Counted from the stretch's first letter, positions 1-14,645 are shown. The stretch is DNA of 64,000 nt from Saturnia japonica (GCA_033032175.1 CM065304.1:9982001-10046000), one strand, 5' to 3'. Translations and numbers: made by a program. The notes: generated from the sequence alone by a model not told the origin.

Positions 1-99
1 ACAGCTAGTTATTAGATGAAATACTTAAGAAGTGGACCATCTATGAAATTCTGTCTTCTATATTATCACGGAGACTTGTAAGTTATTTATATAAAATAA

Positions 100-480
100 C
101 TAGCGATGTCCCCTTGGCTTCGCACGCGTTTGTCTTGCATGCAGTACTTATTTACATCCCGTACTTTTAATTTTACCATATTATTGACAATTTATATACT
201 TATCGTATCAATTGAGGAATTAAATATATTTCCCGTATACAATTTTCATCAAAATCGGTCAAGAATAACGAAAACTGTATTTAAAGGGAATTTTTTTTAA
301 TGCTTTTTAAAAGTAATATTGAAAATTCTTATACCCTATCAATTGACCAATGACAAGCATATCATGTACAAAATTTCATAAGAATCGGTCAAGCCGTTTC
401 TGAATTAAATCCGGACCAACAGACAGACAGTGAAAAATTTTTTTAATGAAATATTCGTGATCAGTATCTTTTATATTATA
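100..480 (-). mobile_element. Lepidopteran Helitron-like element, minus orientation
   Basis: The end at 100-103 is CTAG, preceded by A and so T-flanked when read on the minus strand. Next to it is the reverse complement of the GCGGAGCC-type tail seen at 10963-10966. The body carries the phrase about a reversed 'aatcggtcaagccg' and a cagacagacag tract near 420. These match other copies in this window (10.4 kb, 44.6 kb). It is non-autonomous with no coding capacity. The far boundary near 480 is approximate, because the TC start is not clear. Confidence 0.6.
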
Positions 481-3400
481 TATTTCCATCGGGAACTTTT
501 GGAATAATATTAAGAACTAAAGATTTATTAATGTGTAAACCCAAATTACAATACTTATGTTAATCGTATAGAACGGATACAATAGATGTTTCTTAGATTC
601 ATACAGTACATAAGTAAATGTTACCATTGTAACTATTTCCTTAGTTGTAAATACATCATATTCTTCCTCTACATGAACGCAGGCGAATAGCAAAACCATA
701 AACATAAACCATAGACATTGATGTATTTCAAATAAATTCTCTCAAACTTAAGAAAAATCTAACCAGTAAATTTTTCACCTAATGTTTTCAGTCTAATTTT
801 GTAATGTGTATATGTATACATATGTATGTACTTTATTAGCTGTAATATCACCTTGTATCGCTAAATAAATAAATAAATTGATATATCAAATAAATAACGT
901 AATCAATAAAATTTATAGATTGATATTAAATAAATTAAAAAATCTCAGCTACTTTATAAGCCTGGTTTCCGAATACCCTGCTCGACGCCATTTGTTCCTC
1001 GTTTAGCCTGCAGCATTTTACAATAGCCATTAATCATTCCATTCAAGTATCACGCGATACGCGTCCCTCATTAGATGGAAATTTAATCTTATACTTTTAA
1101 CACAATCGTACCCTTAAAACCAGAGAAACAATAAGGTGCTAAAATTTTATTAATTATATGAAAGTCTTGTTATAAAAAGATTTTATAGAACTGATTTAAT
1201 AACTTACTAGTGGCCGCGTCGCCCAGTGATCGTAATTAGTATAGAACATTTATATAATAGCTTATACATTTTAATCGTTAATTATAGTAGTAAAGTATTT
1301 TTTAAAGTTTGAACATGTTATTTGGTCCTTTTGTGAACGAGTATATTTTACCAATATTGAAATAACACAAAAATCACAGCTCGAAACTCATTCGCTCAAT
1401 CTGGCAGTAATATTTATATATAATAAAGTAAAAATAAGAAGAATTAAGAGAGATAACCCAAAAACCCCCTTTAAGAAATAATATAAAGAGATATCTACCC
1501 AAATAGGAAACATGATATTATGATGATATAAATATCTTATATACACATATTATATAAACTTCTTTTATGTATTCATATTGCTTTTGATAATATTATATTA
1601 TAGTAGCAACCGCAACCGACAGTGTAACAGTATTGCCACTTTAGCCACTTTTTAGCTAGAAATAAATACATCGGTAGCTAAATAATTAGCCATTTTTTCT
1701 AACTACTTTTTAATTAATGTAGTTAGTACTTGTATTAGTAATAACTTAAATATGTACTTTTAAATTACACAATTTGATAAAGTATAATTTCAGAGTTCCC
1801 AGAAAAACTCCACCAACCCGAACTTCTAACGCAACGTCAACAGCTGTATTTGATTATTTAAGTGATTAAAACAATTATTATAGTCTTTTATTTTTTTATA
1901 CAATTGAATTAAAAATAAAATAAATAGTAATTCAATAGACAATACCCAATTACTTTCTATGTTTAGCCACCTTTAGCCACTTTTGCAGTTGTTCAATTTT
2001 CTAAACCCGTCAACATCCTCAGTGCGGTTTAGCTATTAGATCCTTTGCACAGTTTGAACACTGATGCTTTAAGTAAAACTTAATAACAATAATCTGTAGC
2101 TTATGTCAATTAGGAAGGATATAGCTTTCTATCAGTGAAAGCACTTAGATTAAGAGATAAAATTAATTAGAAGATATACAGAACCATTCTTTTTTTAAAA
2201 TTAGAGTACATGTTTTATAAAATAAACATGTTTTCGTCGATTGTTTCTCAATTCTAAACTATGAGATAACATTTTATAAGCATATTATTTATTATGTGAC
2301 TATTTGAACGTAAGTGGCGGTTAACTAAATATCTATATTACAATATTTAATTAATTAACTGTCCCGCCTTTTTGTTTACACTGATTTGTCTGCCGATGCG
2401 ATAACGCATTACAAATGTGCTTTGATATTGAATAAAAAGAGTTTCAACTATTTAAACGATCCTTCGATCACAGTTCATGAAACCAACGATTGTTCGATCA
2501 TGTGTTCTACATAACGCCGATAAATAAACATTTTAGCCAATTAATTACCATGCAGCGCTTCAATAATAACACCATTGTTAGATGCAGTCTCGCAACAGGG
2601 TGAATCAGATTCGGGCCGTAAATGAGAGAGATGTCTATATAATTACTTGCAACCGTCTCGCTCTGGAAGCGGAACAGGAGTGGATATAAACAGACGTAGA
2701 CTCATAGCACAGGTTCTTGACGTCTGCTCAATACCCTTAATTTATATTCACACAACAACAACACGATATGGAACCGAAGACAGATTTATATCGATCACAA
2801 CTCGCATATCCAATGAAACACTACGACTCGTGTCATTTTGAGTATATTAATGCCGTGATCGAACTTTGAACATATTGATGATTTAATGTAATATGGTGTT
2901 ATTCGGAATATTAATTTCGACTTCGAAATGGTTTTGTCATTTCACTGGTATCCGCATTCATCGTGATTAGGTTTTACCTTCTGTCGAACAAAAGACTCGC
3001 TTATAGGTCAAATGCAAATAGAATTTGCTTGTTGCGTGTCTCGTAATTTAAACAGGGCTCTCGTTGTTCAGCGCTTAAGAACAAATTGCAGACGTCATAA
3101 AGCCACTTTTGAATATTTATAATCACGAATAAACGATCTCGGTTTAAACGAAAACGTTTACATGGCCAAATAAGCGACGCGGTGCGGTTTCACAAAGTTT
3201 ATGTGCGCCACTGACGTCCAGTAAATAGTTTTTATTTTCAGATTCTTTGCCAACGTCAACGTTTCAGAAGGGAAACACAGCTCCAGAGAACAATCGAACG
3301 AAAGGCATACAGTAAAATGGGTATGTGAAAGTTTCAGAAGCACTGAGCTTGTGCGTGCTTATGCTATTGCGTGACATGTAGTCGTCTAATGAATAATAAA

Positions 3401-6400
3401 CAGCGTTGTGGCGACTCGCTACTCATTCATATCCATCCACGAAAAGCAATATTCTTTTCTAAGTAAAACGATTGAATGTCAACTTCAACCGCCTACAATA
3501 TTGACTTTAACTTATCATATAAATTTCCGAAGCGCACAATTCTACTCAACGAAACTTCTCGATTATCAAGATCAACTTGCATGGTGTTTGTTATACAGCA
3601 TGCACGGCAACCCTATGTCATAGGATTTTTTTTACAAATTTAACCACTTTGCGTGATGTTACTCGACTATTATTTTAATTACTTTCATTTACTGGGTGAG
3701 GGGGGAGGGGTGTCGTTAGCATTTTGTATTTTTAACATGTTCAGTAGTTTTCACGACAATAATGTCTGCCTTACAATATGTACTATATAGTTGACAGGTA
3801 TAAAATTGCCCCGTGCACGAAGTACGTACGGTAATGACTTTCCAAAGTGTTCAACACACAAATGCCGCTATATAATGTATATGAGTAATAATTACATAGG
3901 CATTGATGTCAGATCGATATACACAAGGAACACCGATTCACTAAATAATAAAATCAATTCCTTTAAAACGTGATTTAGGGTACATCGTACACGAACATTT
4001 ATAAAAAGCAGTCACCTTCAGATCTTGTACGAGACGAATGATTAAACAACAGTGGGATATAAAAGTTTATTACGAGATTTAATAGTAGCACGCATATGTA
4101 TCAGAAACGGGGTAATTCAAAAGCCTTGCGTATTGGTTTCGGTAATCAGCAAACGGATGCAAGTGGCTTTTTACATGTATACATTTTAGTCTTCAGTGAC
4201 CGTTGCATTTTACCATATAAGTTTTATAGCCTTTATAGCGTACTGTCGTCAAAATAAAAAAATGTTGTCGGAAAAATTGTCCGACAAAGACTATTTATTA
4301 CAATTGTTATAAGCTTATTTTGTATGAATCCGTCGTACACCCGGCGCGGCGGTCGGAACATGTCCTAAGATGTATTCGCGGCTTCCGTTTCCATTCTTTA
4401 AAATCAGGGGGCATGACGTGTTTCGCCATTGTAACAGACACCGGCGATATCTACGTGAACTGATTATGAACATAATTGTACAATATCTCTACTTAATATT
4501 ACCTTTCTGGTCGATTTTACACGATAATTAATGGATAAATTCAATAAAAAACATTCTTAGAAATAATACATACAATTATGAAGATGTTTTCTGTTAAAAG
4601 TACTTAGTTAAAAAGTGATACGAAAATTACTATAAATAAAGTGTATTTTTAACGTTGTTAAAAATAAGTAGGCAGCAAGAAAGTACCTATGTGTAAATAA
4701 CACTCTCATGAAGTATGTTTCTATTTAGGTAATTGTTTTTAGGATTTGTCAATTTGTCTGTTTATTTACTTGTTTGTACACGCACGACGTAAAACTACTG
4801 CGCTGATTAGAATGTACCTACATAGTTATCAAATAAATACTGGGCTCATTCCACAGTAACATATAATATTTACTAAGTCTGAACTGTTTTGATCAATTAA
4901 AAGATTTGTGGACCCAAAGTACATCGTATCATTTCAAATCATAATAAAACAAATAATTCGATGATACGTTTCAGTCAACTAATTTATAATATTTTGTCTA
5001 TAGTTATTATTACTTGTCATTGCAGCTTCCTTCTTAGTTTTGACTCTGGTAAAGCACCGGGCGAAGGGGTTAAGCAAATTTCTACTTATTTTTTAAACAG
5101 GAAACCTATAATTTGAGAACATAAGCTGTCTGAAACTGTAATTATCTTACTTCGCTTTATTTATATATGTAATAAAAATATAAAATCAAATACAATCGAA
5201 TCCAAATATTAAGAATTAATATCCTTTTGAGGAATCCAAACAAAACAAGAATTTAATTTCAAATTATTATGTCGTGGAATTAACAGTATATTTGCGTTTA
5301 ATTATACTAGTACATAAGTACTGGACGTCCGGTAACTGAAGATCATTTAATATTTTGTTTTAACTTAGTATTAACATAACTTTGCACTGTCAAGCCCAAA
5401 TACAGTGGATTTCGGTTTTAACGACAATGAGAGGAACCACTATAAGTCTGTCCTTATCCGGAAGTTGCTATATTCGTATGTAGAAAGAACGCAAGAACGA
5501 AAGAAAATAATATTTATTGCCAGACAACACAGATTTGCAATGCGCATATATCGTTTAATGTCTATTTAATAATACTATACACATTTTAAACATGGGTATT
5601 TAAAAAAAATCTGTAATATTACATTGTTTCAGTTTAGATTTATGTGCTATCGTACTAGATTTAATTTTATGTACCTCAAGATTTATAAACAAAAAAGCGA
5701 ATTATTATGACTGCTGAGCATCTGCGGATGTAAACAAAAGATAAGAAAGTTTTATGATTCTATGAATGAACCTTTGTGTGTTTGTTTTTTGACTTGGTCT
5801 TTGTATGTAGACTCGGTCGCAATATGTGGAAGGGATTTATAGGAACTTGTTATAAATGGTTCATTAAAACTAGTCGCTATAGCCAAATAATTTTCCTCTA
5901 AAAGTAAACTTTAAATTCAAGGGACTTAATTAAGTGTTACTTCGTTATAACCAAGTCTTTACAACCGACGTCTTTACTGGCTAAACAAATACCAATTTTT
6001 ATAGATCTATCTTCAAATATGAAGGATTTTAATACGTACTTTCATCTCACTATTCACCACCTTTGGGGTTGAATTTCCGAAAATCCTTCCTTAGTGCTCA
6101 CCTACAGTGTAAAAGGAACCCACATGCAAATTTTCATGGTCCCAGCCCAAATAGTTTGTGTGCTGTGCGTTGACATGTCAGTCACTGAGTTATCTTTTAA
6201 AACTGATTTTACCGTAAGACAACTTTCAATGTAGCAACAAGTGAAAATATATTTCAAATTTTATTAATTTAACATTTACATAATAAATACTGAAACTCAA
6301 CACACTTTCCAATCTAAGAAAACACTTCAGTGCCTTGAGTCACTGCTACCACAGTAGGTACACACAATAGAAGAACCAATTGCAAAATTCAATATTTCAA

Positions 6401-6690
6401 TAATTAACGCTATTAGAGTATTAGTATTGATTGGACGAAAGTACTATACACCACATCGTATAAATTAGTGGGGACATAATAATTACAGGTAATATAAGGT
6501 TCTATAATTATTATGCCGTTATTATGGCTACTACACGCATGTTTTAATATAAGTTTTATGATAACCTATAGAGAGAATATTAAGGAAATAATAATATTGG
6601 TCACATATTTACGGAATACCCGACTACAACAGGTTGCTTAATAACATAAATACAGAATTTAGTAATCAGTGCCCAACAATGGTTATTAGT
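481..6690. other. AT-rich non-coding stretch, no gene seen
   Basis: I see no convincing coding exon on either strand; open frames are short, and many begin with non-ATG codons. There is a small (TAAA)n tract near 866-890. A repeated 'agccactttt' word occurs at about 1633-1660 and 1965-1985. A perfect 8-bp stem hairpin lies at 4265-4287. The stretch may be intergenic or a long intron. Confidence 0.5.
4265..4287. repeat. Short perfect hairpin
   Basis: TTGTCGGA at 4265-4272 pairs perfectly with TCCGACAA at 4280-4287 across a 7-nt A-rich loop. No terminator role is implied in a eukaryotic context. Confidence 0.4.
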
Positions 6691-6699
6691 GTTAAAAAA

Positions 6700-8545
6700 A
6701 AATTGTTTTTGGTGAATGGGCAACCAAAGGTATTATCAAAAGTAGAGTTCGACTATATGATTTATATGATAGGAAATCATTAACAACTAGTGATTCGTTT
6801 CACGATTATGTTAGAAATTATTCCAAAATTGTTAAAAGCGGTATTTTTAAGAAATAAAGTTTTTAAATCTAGTAATAACATCAAAACTGTTTGGCATATT
6901 ATAAATAAGGAAACAGGAAAAATAGGAAAAATGATAATTCACTAAATCTAAATGTTCAAACAATACAAATATCAGTTCAGAGATAGCAACTGTTTTCCAA
7001 GATTATTTCACATATACCTTTACAAGTAAGAAAATTAATAATATCATAACCTCATAGTGTTGAATCACTTTTCAAAAATCTGATTGAAGCTTTAAATTCA
7101 AAATTTAATTTTACAACCATTAGTGCAGGTGAAATAATAAGGGCTTTTAAATAATTAAACTTAAAACATACTGAAGATATTTGGAGAATGTCGGTAGTAG
7201 TAGCTCAGTCCTTAATAGTCAATATTTCAACCATATCTGGCTAATATATTTAATCAGTGCATATAAACAGGAACTTTCGTAATGTAATGAAATTTAGTTC
7301 CTCCGTTTAAATCAGGTTGTAGAAGTAATCTTCAGAAATTATAGACCAATTTCTGTACTTCCTTCCTTTAGTAAGGATGGGCGGCGGTACGGTTTCACGA
7401 AATCAAAATCAACCACTGACGCTGGTTTAACGCTGCTAAGTCTTATATTTAAGGCATGGGAGGGATCGCAGGATGCAATTGGTGTGTTCTGTGATCTCTC
7501 AAAGGCCTTCGTCCGCGTTGACCACAGTACGCTTATATTTAAGCTGAAACACTATAGTGTTCATGAGACTTCTCTCGGCCTGCTGATGTCTTATTTAACA
7601 GACCGCTGTCAGAAAATAAGTATATCTTTAACTAGAATCAGCGTTCCTCAGGGCTCGAGTTTGGGACCGTTTTTAATTCTCGTACATAAACGATCTAACG
7701 CTAGTGGTTGAAAATAGTGCTGACATGGTTCTTTTTGCAGACGACACTTCACTTATATTTAAAGTGAAAACAATAGATCCAGAGGTTAGGCAATTAAACA
7801 ATACTTTAATTAAAATATCTGAATGATTTGCTCTGAATAATTTACAGCTACACTCAAATAAAACTAAATGTATGAGATTTGCCTTTCCCAATGTTTGGCA
7901 TGTTGATAGTGGTATCAAGATAGAAGAGAATTTAGTAGGCTTAGTTGATAATACTGTCTTCTTGGGTATTACACTTGATTCAATTTTACAATGGATTTTT
8001 AAAATTTACATAAAACCTTGGCAGGAAAATTAAGCTCTGCTGCATTCTCAGTACGTAAGATTCACCAGTTAACAGATATTGCCACCGCTAGGTATGTTTA
8101 CTTCGCTTTCTTTCATAGTTTAATGTCTTACGGTATTTTGCTGTAGGGTTCAGCAGCTGAGGTAAATAATATATTTATATTACAAAAGCGGGCAATTCAA
8201 GCAATTTACAATATGAGACCCCGTGAATCACTAAAGAACACGTTCCAAGAATTTAGTATTTGTACTTTGCCCTTCCAATACATCCTTGATAACTTAATGT
8301 ATGCTCGTAAAAACTTAGACAAGCTAGATTTCGGTAAAGATCAGCGCAATGTTAATACAAAAAAATAGAGATAAATAAGTTGTACCGTGTTTTAAACTTA
8401 GTAAGACAAATAAAAGTTGTTTAGGTATAGTGTTAGGTTCTATAACAAGATCCCGAAGGACATTACTGATTTTCCAGACAACAAGTTCAAGGACCATGTC
8501 AAGCCGGTTTTAGTAATTAAAAATTCAATAAAATTACGTGAAGAA
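6700..8545 (+). pseudogene. Decayed CR1/Jockey-like LINE polymerase (ORF2)
   Basis: Frames pieced across stops read as a non-LTR retrotransposon ORF2. From about 6715 the endonuclease-RT linker reads 'DYVRNYSKIVKSGIFKK'. At 7484-7711 the RT core has 'DLSKAFVRVDHSTL' (D for the catalytic DLSKAFD position) and 'VPQGSSLGPF'. At 7740 'ADDTSLIFK' is the second catalytic motif. From 8025 to 8500 the thumb region reads 'FFHSLMSYGILL', 'LQKRAIQAIYN' and 'YNKIPKDITDFPDNKFKDH'. Many stops and frameshifts show it is dead. A 3'-end fragment of the same family lies inverted at 52.7-53.2 kb. The clade assignment is from motif style only. Confidence 0.75.
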
Positions 8546-8867
8546 CCATGGGTGTGAAAAAGGGGGCAATGTTTGTATGGGACAACGTGATTCCTTGGTC
8601 CAATCTACTTAAAATTTTGCATAAACCTTTTTTAACAGAATTGATGGAAGACGTGTTTCGTATTTTATTGAAGTTCATCCCCCTAACAGGGTTAAAAATG
8701 GGTAGAAAGTTATTTTGGCGGTGATTTGCTTCGAAGTTGATATCAATACTCCTTAATGCTTGTGATTAAAATTACATTTTATTTCGACACATGTTTGAAA
8801 ACTCAATCCGATTTTATTCAAAAAAAGTTGACCTCACTTAATCCATACCATGCGATTGAAGTGAATG

Positions 8868-9145
8868 CGAAAGTAAAACTGTCTGTCTGTCTGTTACGTT
8901 TTCACGCCTAGACCGCTGAACCAACTTTGTTGAATTTTGGTATAGAGATAGATTAGACCTTAGGAAAGGACATAGGGTACTTTTTGTAGCGAAAATATAA
9001 CTTTAAGGGTAGAAAATAGAGGATGAAAGTTTGTATGAACAAAATATGGGAACACAAAATGCGCATGCGCGATAATGGTGAAATGACATCGGCTGCCATA
9101 CCAACCAGTTTGTTGATTGTCAATCCGGTTTGTTGATATATTGAC
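8868..9145 (+). repeat. Non-autonomous repeat with (TGTC)n head
   Basis: It starts with a tgtctgtctgtctgt tract followed by 'ccgctgaaccaac...ttgaattttgg'. This phrase style is shared by many short lepidopteran Helitron/SINE-like repeats. There are no coding signs, and the borders are approximate. Confidence 0.35.
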
Positions 9146-10061
9146 ATTGTTATACTTAATAAGAAATATATTGTATTTCTAATACTTACCTATGAAATGA
9201 TAGTCCAGTATTCTTTTTAAAATTGGCTGAAGTGTTTTTAAACTGTTTAACTACGCAGTACGGCAAAATTACTGTCTTATTTTATGATATCAACCGCGGC
9301 TCGCGGGAGTTTATCACATGTATGTCAGTATTGAAATTTTACGCTGTAACGAATTCGATTTGTTTACATGCCTTTTATTTATTTTTTTTTCGTTTGGGTT
9401 ATTAGGTAAAATACAGAAGTTTTGTGCATACTTAGCAGGTAGGTACCAGAGATAAATGCACTTCTGAAATTTCAAGGAAAAACTGTATAATTTTGCAGAA
9501 CTTATAACTCGTATTCAACACGGTAAAGCCGTCCAACAGTCACATAAGATCGAGCATTCTCGTAAAATGCGCGGACACAAAACGTTCGTTTCTCTCCCGT
9601 GTAATGACTCATGATGACTAAAATTACAAAAACTGCGCTACGCACTGCTGCTATCCCCGCGCCCCTCCATTTTATCGTTTAGAAATGCGCGCGAAATCAA
9701 AAGAGCAATTCTCTCTGGGCCAGCCGTTATTTTAACTTAGGGATATTTCGTTTATTATTATTGTTATTACTAAATATATATTTATCTTCAGATATGCTTC
9801 GCAACCGTACATTTGATCTAGCATGTATCGCTAGCAGAGCTCGAGACGCGAAAATTATTAGAAGCAAGAATCCGAGGAGCACTCACAGGCCCGTTTGACT
9901 TTAGATGCTAATATAAAACTGTAAAATGTTGCAAGAATGAGGAGAATTTATTCCTTTTAAGAGCTTCCATTGTGTTCGTTGCGTAAATGGTTAAAACCAC
10001 ATAACAATCATGTGTGACCGAATTATTTCTCTAAATAAGTTCAAAAAAAAGTCTACGAAAA

Positions 10062-10345
10062 TGGTATTAATCCTTATCGAAATAAATATGTTTATATTTA
10101 ATTTTGAACACAATTGTCTTTTACATCATTTGATTTTAATTAATGTCTTAGGAGATATCACAGTTTTAAAATAACTCCACAGTAAAATGATGACCGCGCG
10201 CGCATTTTCATGTGGGGAGGGCAAATAGTGCTGAAATGGTTCGTAGATAAAACAAAGAAAGTTTCAACTCCTTCAGAATTGTATTATAGGTGCCTACAAC
10301 TTACACTCTCTCTCACTCTCTTATGTGACGTAGACAAAGTTGCGC
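10062..10345 (-). repeat. Dispersed repeat family A, minus copy
   Basis: This is the reverse complement of the repeat at 42154-42645 and 47796-48300. Shared words on this strand include 'aggagatatcacagttttaaaat', 'cagaattgt' and a ct-rich tract before 'atgtgacg'. No coding capacity. It is probably a non-autonomous DNA element; its ends are not resolved. Confidence 0.55.
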
Positions 10346-10382
10346 TGGGGTCAACTGGTTATCTATAATAATAAATACCTCA

Positions 10383-10966
10383 TCTATATTAATAAATCTG
10401 TAGTTCTGTCTGTACATTTAACATTTTTCCAAAATTTCCGGACAAACATACTATATGAACGATGATCATGATCTGAATATGTTTTTAATTTTTTTTTTTT
10501 GTCTATCTGTCTGTTTGTATGTCCGTATTTAACTCAAAACGGCAACCCCGATTCTTATGAAATTTTGTACAGGGGATGCTTATGTCATTGGTCAATTGAT
10601 AGGGTATAAGAAATTTTAGTATTATTTTTAGTAATCGTAAAAAGAATATTTCAAAAAAAACTATTTGTAACTATTATGCACAAGGGAATTATAAGCATTT
10701 CATGAATGATGGGCTAGGATACATACGTGATTTCATAATTGATAGGCTTTAAGAACCGTCAACAATAGTTTCATAAATATGTAAAAAAAGAACAAGTTTG
10801 ATAATTCTCAACCAGTTTTGATGAAAATTGTACACGGGAAGTACATGTCATTCCTCATCTGTTAGACTTTACGAATTGTCAATAATATGAGTAAAAATAA
10901 AATTACAGGATGAAAATAATTACTGCGTAATAACAAACGCGTGCGGAGCCGCGGGCACACCGCTAG
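10383..10966 (+). mobile_element. Helitron-like element (TC...CTAG)
   Basis: It starts TCTATATT after an A, and ends at 10963-10966 with CTAG followed by T. That is the A^T insertion pattern of Helitrons. A tctgtctgt tract sits inside. The 3' tail 'gcggagccgcgggcacaccg' can form the short hairpin typical of Helitron ends. It is non-autonomous, about 584 bp. Confidence 0.7.
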
Positions 10967-11854
10967 TTATTATATTTTCATTTATTAATTTTTTTATCGA
11001 ATTCAACAATCAAACGGTGTTCGATGCTCGTGTAGCTGTCCGTCGACAATTTCATTCGATGAATATCGATGTCACGACAAACTCTACTATGAGTACCGTT
11101 TTCGTTATAATATATATTTTTTTGGTGTTGGTGTCGTAAAAGAGCGACTCTATGATTGGAAACTCGAGTTTAACTCACGATAAGACGTCGAATATTTTCG
11201 TAATCCAAAAATCACTCATGTGTTTATACGTATTAAATACGATTAAATACATTAATACTAAACTGTAAACTAGTAATAATTATTATGAATCTGAATCAGA
11301 GTACAATAATTCTGGCACGCTTAGCTTAGCAAATATTTCTTTAAAACAATTATATTACTAATAACCGACAAATCACACAATTACTGTAATTCTAAATATT
11401 TACTACTATCTGTGCCAGCGACTTCGTCTGCGTGGAATTTAATGTATGAAAACAGCGATAAAAAATACAGCTGTGCAGGTGTATTGAAATTAATAATCGG
11501 TGATTTAGCTGTGTTTCGTGCTTTATGAAAGTCTCTGATTTTTGAGACGCAGCTTGGTAGGTACTCGCAGCTAGCAGTCGTCCGTGGCAGCACTTCTTTC
11601 AATCGATTGGTATTCTGCTATAAGTCTACACTATGAATTCAACCTAATACGTCGTTTCCTACAGGTTTCTGGGGCGCGCACATTTTTTTTAGTAGGTATC
11701 TCGTTCAACAGCTAGTCTCACTTGACGATATTCCCCAGTTTTCTGTGAACGAACAAATCTTACTCTTTCTTAGAGCAATGGAGAATGAGGAAATCCCGCC
11801 CACTTTCTACCAAGCATTTTACCTAAATGCAAATTACAACGCAACTTTTTTTCG

Positions 11855-12160
11855 TTATGGTGGTCAAGATGTTTTAACTGACAGAATAACGATTCAATGT
11901 CTGCAGGTTCGAACCCCAGTATGATCCAACAAATTTTTCGGAAATTACGTACATTTACTCATTTAATTTGGTAACACTAGGCTGACGGTGAAGAAAACAT
12001 CTTGAAGAAGCCTTTACACTTAAGAAATGTTCTTGGCCACTGTATTTGCGAATACTTCACGAAGTAGCGTATGTTGGGGGTTGGCGTGGTGTTTAAGCTC
12101 GTACCTTCACTTACGAAGAGGCCTTTACCCAGCAGGGGCACACTTACAGCTAATATTATT
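11855..12160 (+). mobile_element. tRNA-related SINE, degenerate
   Basis: A region like tRNA box A ('ggtggtcaagatgttt') is followed about 45 nt later by a good box B (GGTTCGAACCCC near 11907). A body typical of lepidopteran SINEs follows, ending near the 'gcctttacccagcagggg' phrase. These internal promoters would recruit RNA polymerase III if intact. The copy is diverged. Confidence 0.5.
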
Positions 12161-12524
12161 TATACCAAAAGTTATAAAGTCAGTAGTTGAATCGCAAAAT
12201 TCAATTAAAATCCACTTGATAACGTAATCAATTAAAGACCTTTTGAGAATACTTAGATAAAAAAAAAACTTTAACTATTAATCTATGTTATCAAGAAAAG
12301 GTACTGAGTAGATAGTTCCATTTAAAAATTTAAGATTTTGCAATCCTTTAGGAAAAGCTACGTTTATTTAATATTTTTATATTTATCAACCCTTAATATC
12401 CAACAAACAATTTTTAGTATTAATAGTAATAATGACAATTATCTATACTATTAATGAAATTGAAGTGTCTATTTGTAATGTCAAAATAACAGTTTTTTAA
12501 TAAATAAATATGAAAGTATATACG

Positions 12525-12958
12525 ATACCTAGAACAAAAAGCCCATTTTTTAAATTTTTGTCTGTCTGTCTGTTTATTCTGGCTAATCTCCGAAACGGTT
12601 GGACCGATTTTGACGGGACTTTCACTGATAGATAGCTGATGATATAGGGAGTAACTTAGGATACTTTAATTTTAGAAAAAGAATTAGGGTTTCGCACAAA
12701 TAAAACCAACTGGTCGTGGTGAATCAATTCGGGCGCTTATTATGCTGAGTAAACCATAAGAGATATAGCAAATTAATATAGGTCCTACATAATTGTAGGC
12801 ATGAAAAAGACCTGCAAAAAAGTCCGGCAGAGTATATATCTATCTTCTAAGGAACACTTACAATAAGCATTTTTGTCTTTAAAATAGCTGGGAGCGGGGT
12901 AGCAAGATTCGCGCGGGTATTCTGTAGTCCACGTGAGCAAAGCCACGGGAGCAGCTAG
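12525..12958 (+). mobile_element. Helitron-like element with gtctgtctg tract
   Basis: It ends CTAG at 12955-12958 followed by T, after 'gagcaaagccacgggagcag'. The 5' part has 'tttttgtctgtctgtctg' and 'ggttggaccgattttgacgg'. Related copies lie at 19594-20032 (inverted) and 49990-50530. The exact TC start was not fixed. Confidence 0.6.
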
Positions 12959-14079
12959 TAATTTAATAAAAATCTTGATAGCGCAAAAACACCGAATAAC
13001 GACATCTATCGTAGGATTTTAGAACAAAATAGAAAAATGAAACCAGATTATGCTTATTTAAAATTACGTAAAGATAAAATAATTTTAATTAATTTCCTAT
13101 AATTTCACTTCATTACACTATTTATACACACATTCCTTTTTATATGTACATAGCCTAAACGCAATTTATAGACCATACAAATGTTCAAACGCATCCTACA
13201 TGCATCCTAAATATACCACCTCCAGACTATAAACTACAATCATACCAAATTTCACTAAATTCGGTTCTATAGTTTCTGTGTGATTGGCGTACAAACAGAC
13301 AGACAGACAGACAGACAAAAATTTCAAAAACTTTCGAAATATGTTCTGTCCCTGATTCTAAAACCCCCATAGTATTTTTTCTCAAATATGTCTAATGTAC
13401 AGATATCGACTCTTTACTGTTTTATTAGTATAGTTTAGTATAGATAAACATCCTCAAATAGAAAATATCAGTAGATAACGTTTGTCATAACTTAATTAAA
13501 AGTTGCCTTATAAATATACACCTAAAGAAATTTGTGTGGGAATTTTTGTAAAATTTAAATATTTAAAAACTGAGTGTTAGGCAGAATTAATATTTCTACA
13601 TGTAAGTACATCAAGGCATGTCCTCGAAGCGCCGCGTCGCGGTATACCAGGCGTTGAGTGAACTTTCTAATTAAATATTAAAGTAGTTCGCACAGACATC
13701 GAATAGCTCGACCGATGACTTGAAATGTACGGAATGTAAGTTTGGTATCGTCGCTTACAAAAACTTTAACTGCTGGGTAGGACACAACATTTAACTATTG
13801 ACAGAGTCGAAACAATAATCCAAAATGCACATTATGATAAATTCGTTATAGTAACTCTCTTTTGGTTTGTCATGCAGGCTGGCATGACAGCGATGACCGG
13901 CGATGGAATACCGATCTTTCCGTGGACTAACAACTATCACCTTATCACATTGATATCAAGCAAAATTTATTACACGACAACGAAACAACACGACAGTGAG
14001 CGGCCGACCAACATAGTAATCTGACCAAAGAAATTGCACCGGAGTATGTTGGTTCTACTAGTGGTAAAGGAACCCATGA

Positions 14080-14645
14080 CTGGGCCGTAAGCAAATATTC
14101 ATGGTTTGCCAGGTAATTGAGAAGACTCGAAAGCCCAACAAGGGAACTTATAAATTATGCATATACTTTGTGAATTTCTCAAAGGCATTTGATTCAGTTA
14201 AATGGCTACTCTGTGGAACGCCTTACTGCGCCCTACACCAAAATATCTTGTACGCCTTCTAAAACACTTATATGACAAAAGAACAGCTTCAGTGCGCATA
14301 GTTAACATAATTTGTCAAATGAATTCTACCCCTGTGCAGGCGTTAATGGATATAACCTTAGAGAACAAGAAAGAAGATGTTACAAGACATCGAACGACTG
14401 ATACGCAGATGATACCACGTTGTTTGCCAAAAGTATCTACTCTTTAAAAGGAATAACTTACAAATATGGAGCGCGTGAGTCCTGGTTTTGGTTTAAAGAT
14501 TAATTTTAATAAATTCAAGATGATTGTTGTAGACATCACCAAGAACAACATGCCAGATGTGATTCGAATTGCAAATTGTGAAGTAGGACAGCCGTACATA
14601 TGTATCTTGGAGCTTTAATATCTTGAATATATAGAAAAAAAAACA
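14080..14645 (+). pseudogene. RTE-like reverse transcriptase fragment
   Basis: At 14160-14290 the frame reads 'FVNFSKAFDSV' then 'LWNALLRPTPKYLVRLLKHL', the RT palm signature of RTE-type LINEs. After a gap, 14405 onward reads 'DDTTLFAKS', then 'GLKINFNKFKMIVV' and a YICILGALI-like block. The piece between (14300-14400) is shortened and frame-shifted. Only the middle of the RT survives. RTE versus another clade is inferred from wording only. Confidence 0.65.

Noticed and set aside
106..300. 64-codon open frame at the left edge
   Set aside because: Lies within a Helitron-like repeat and has no coding character.
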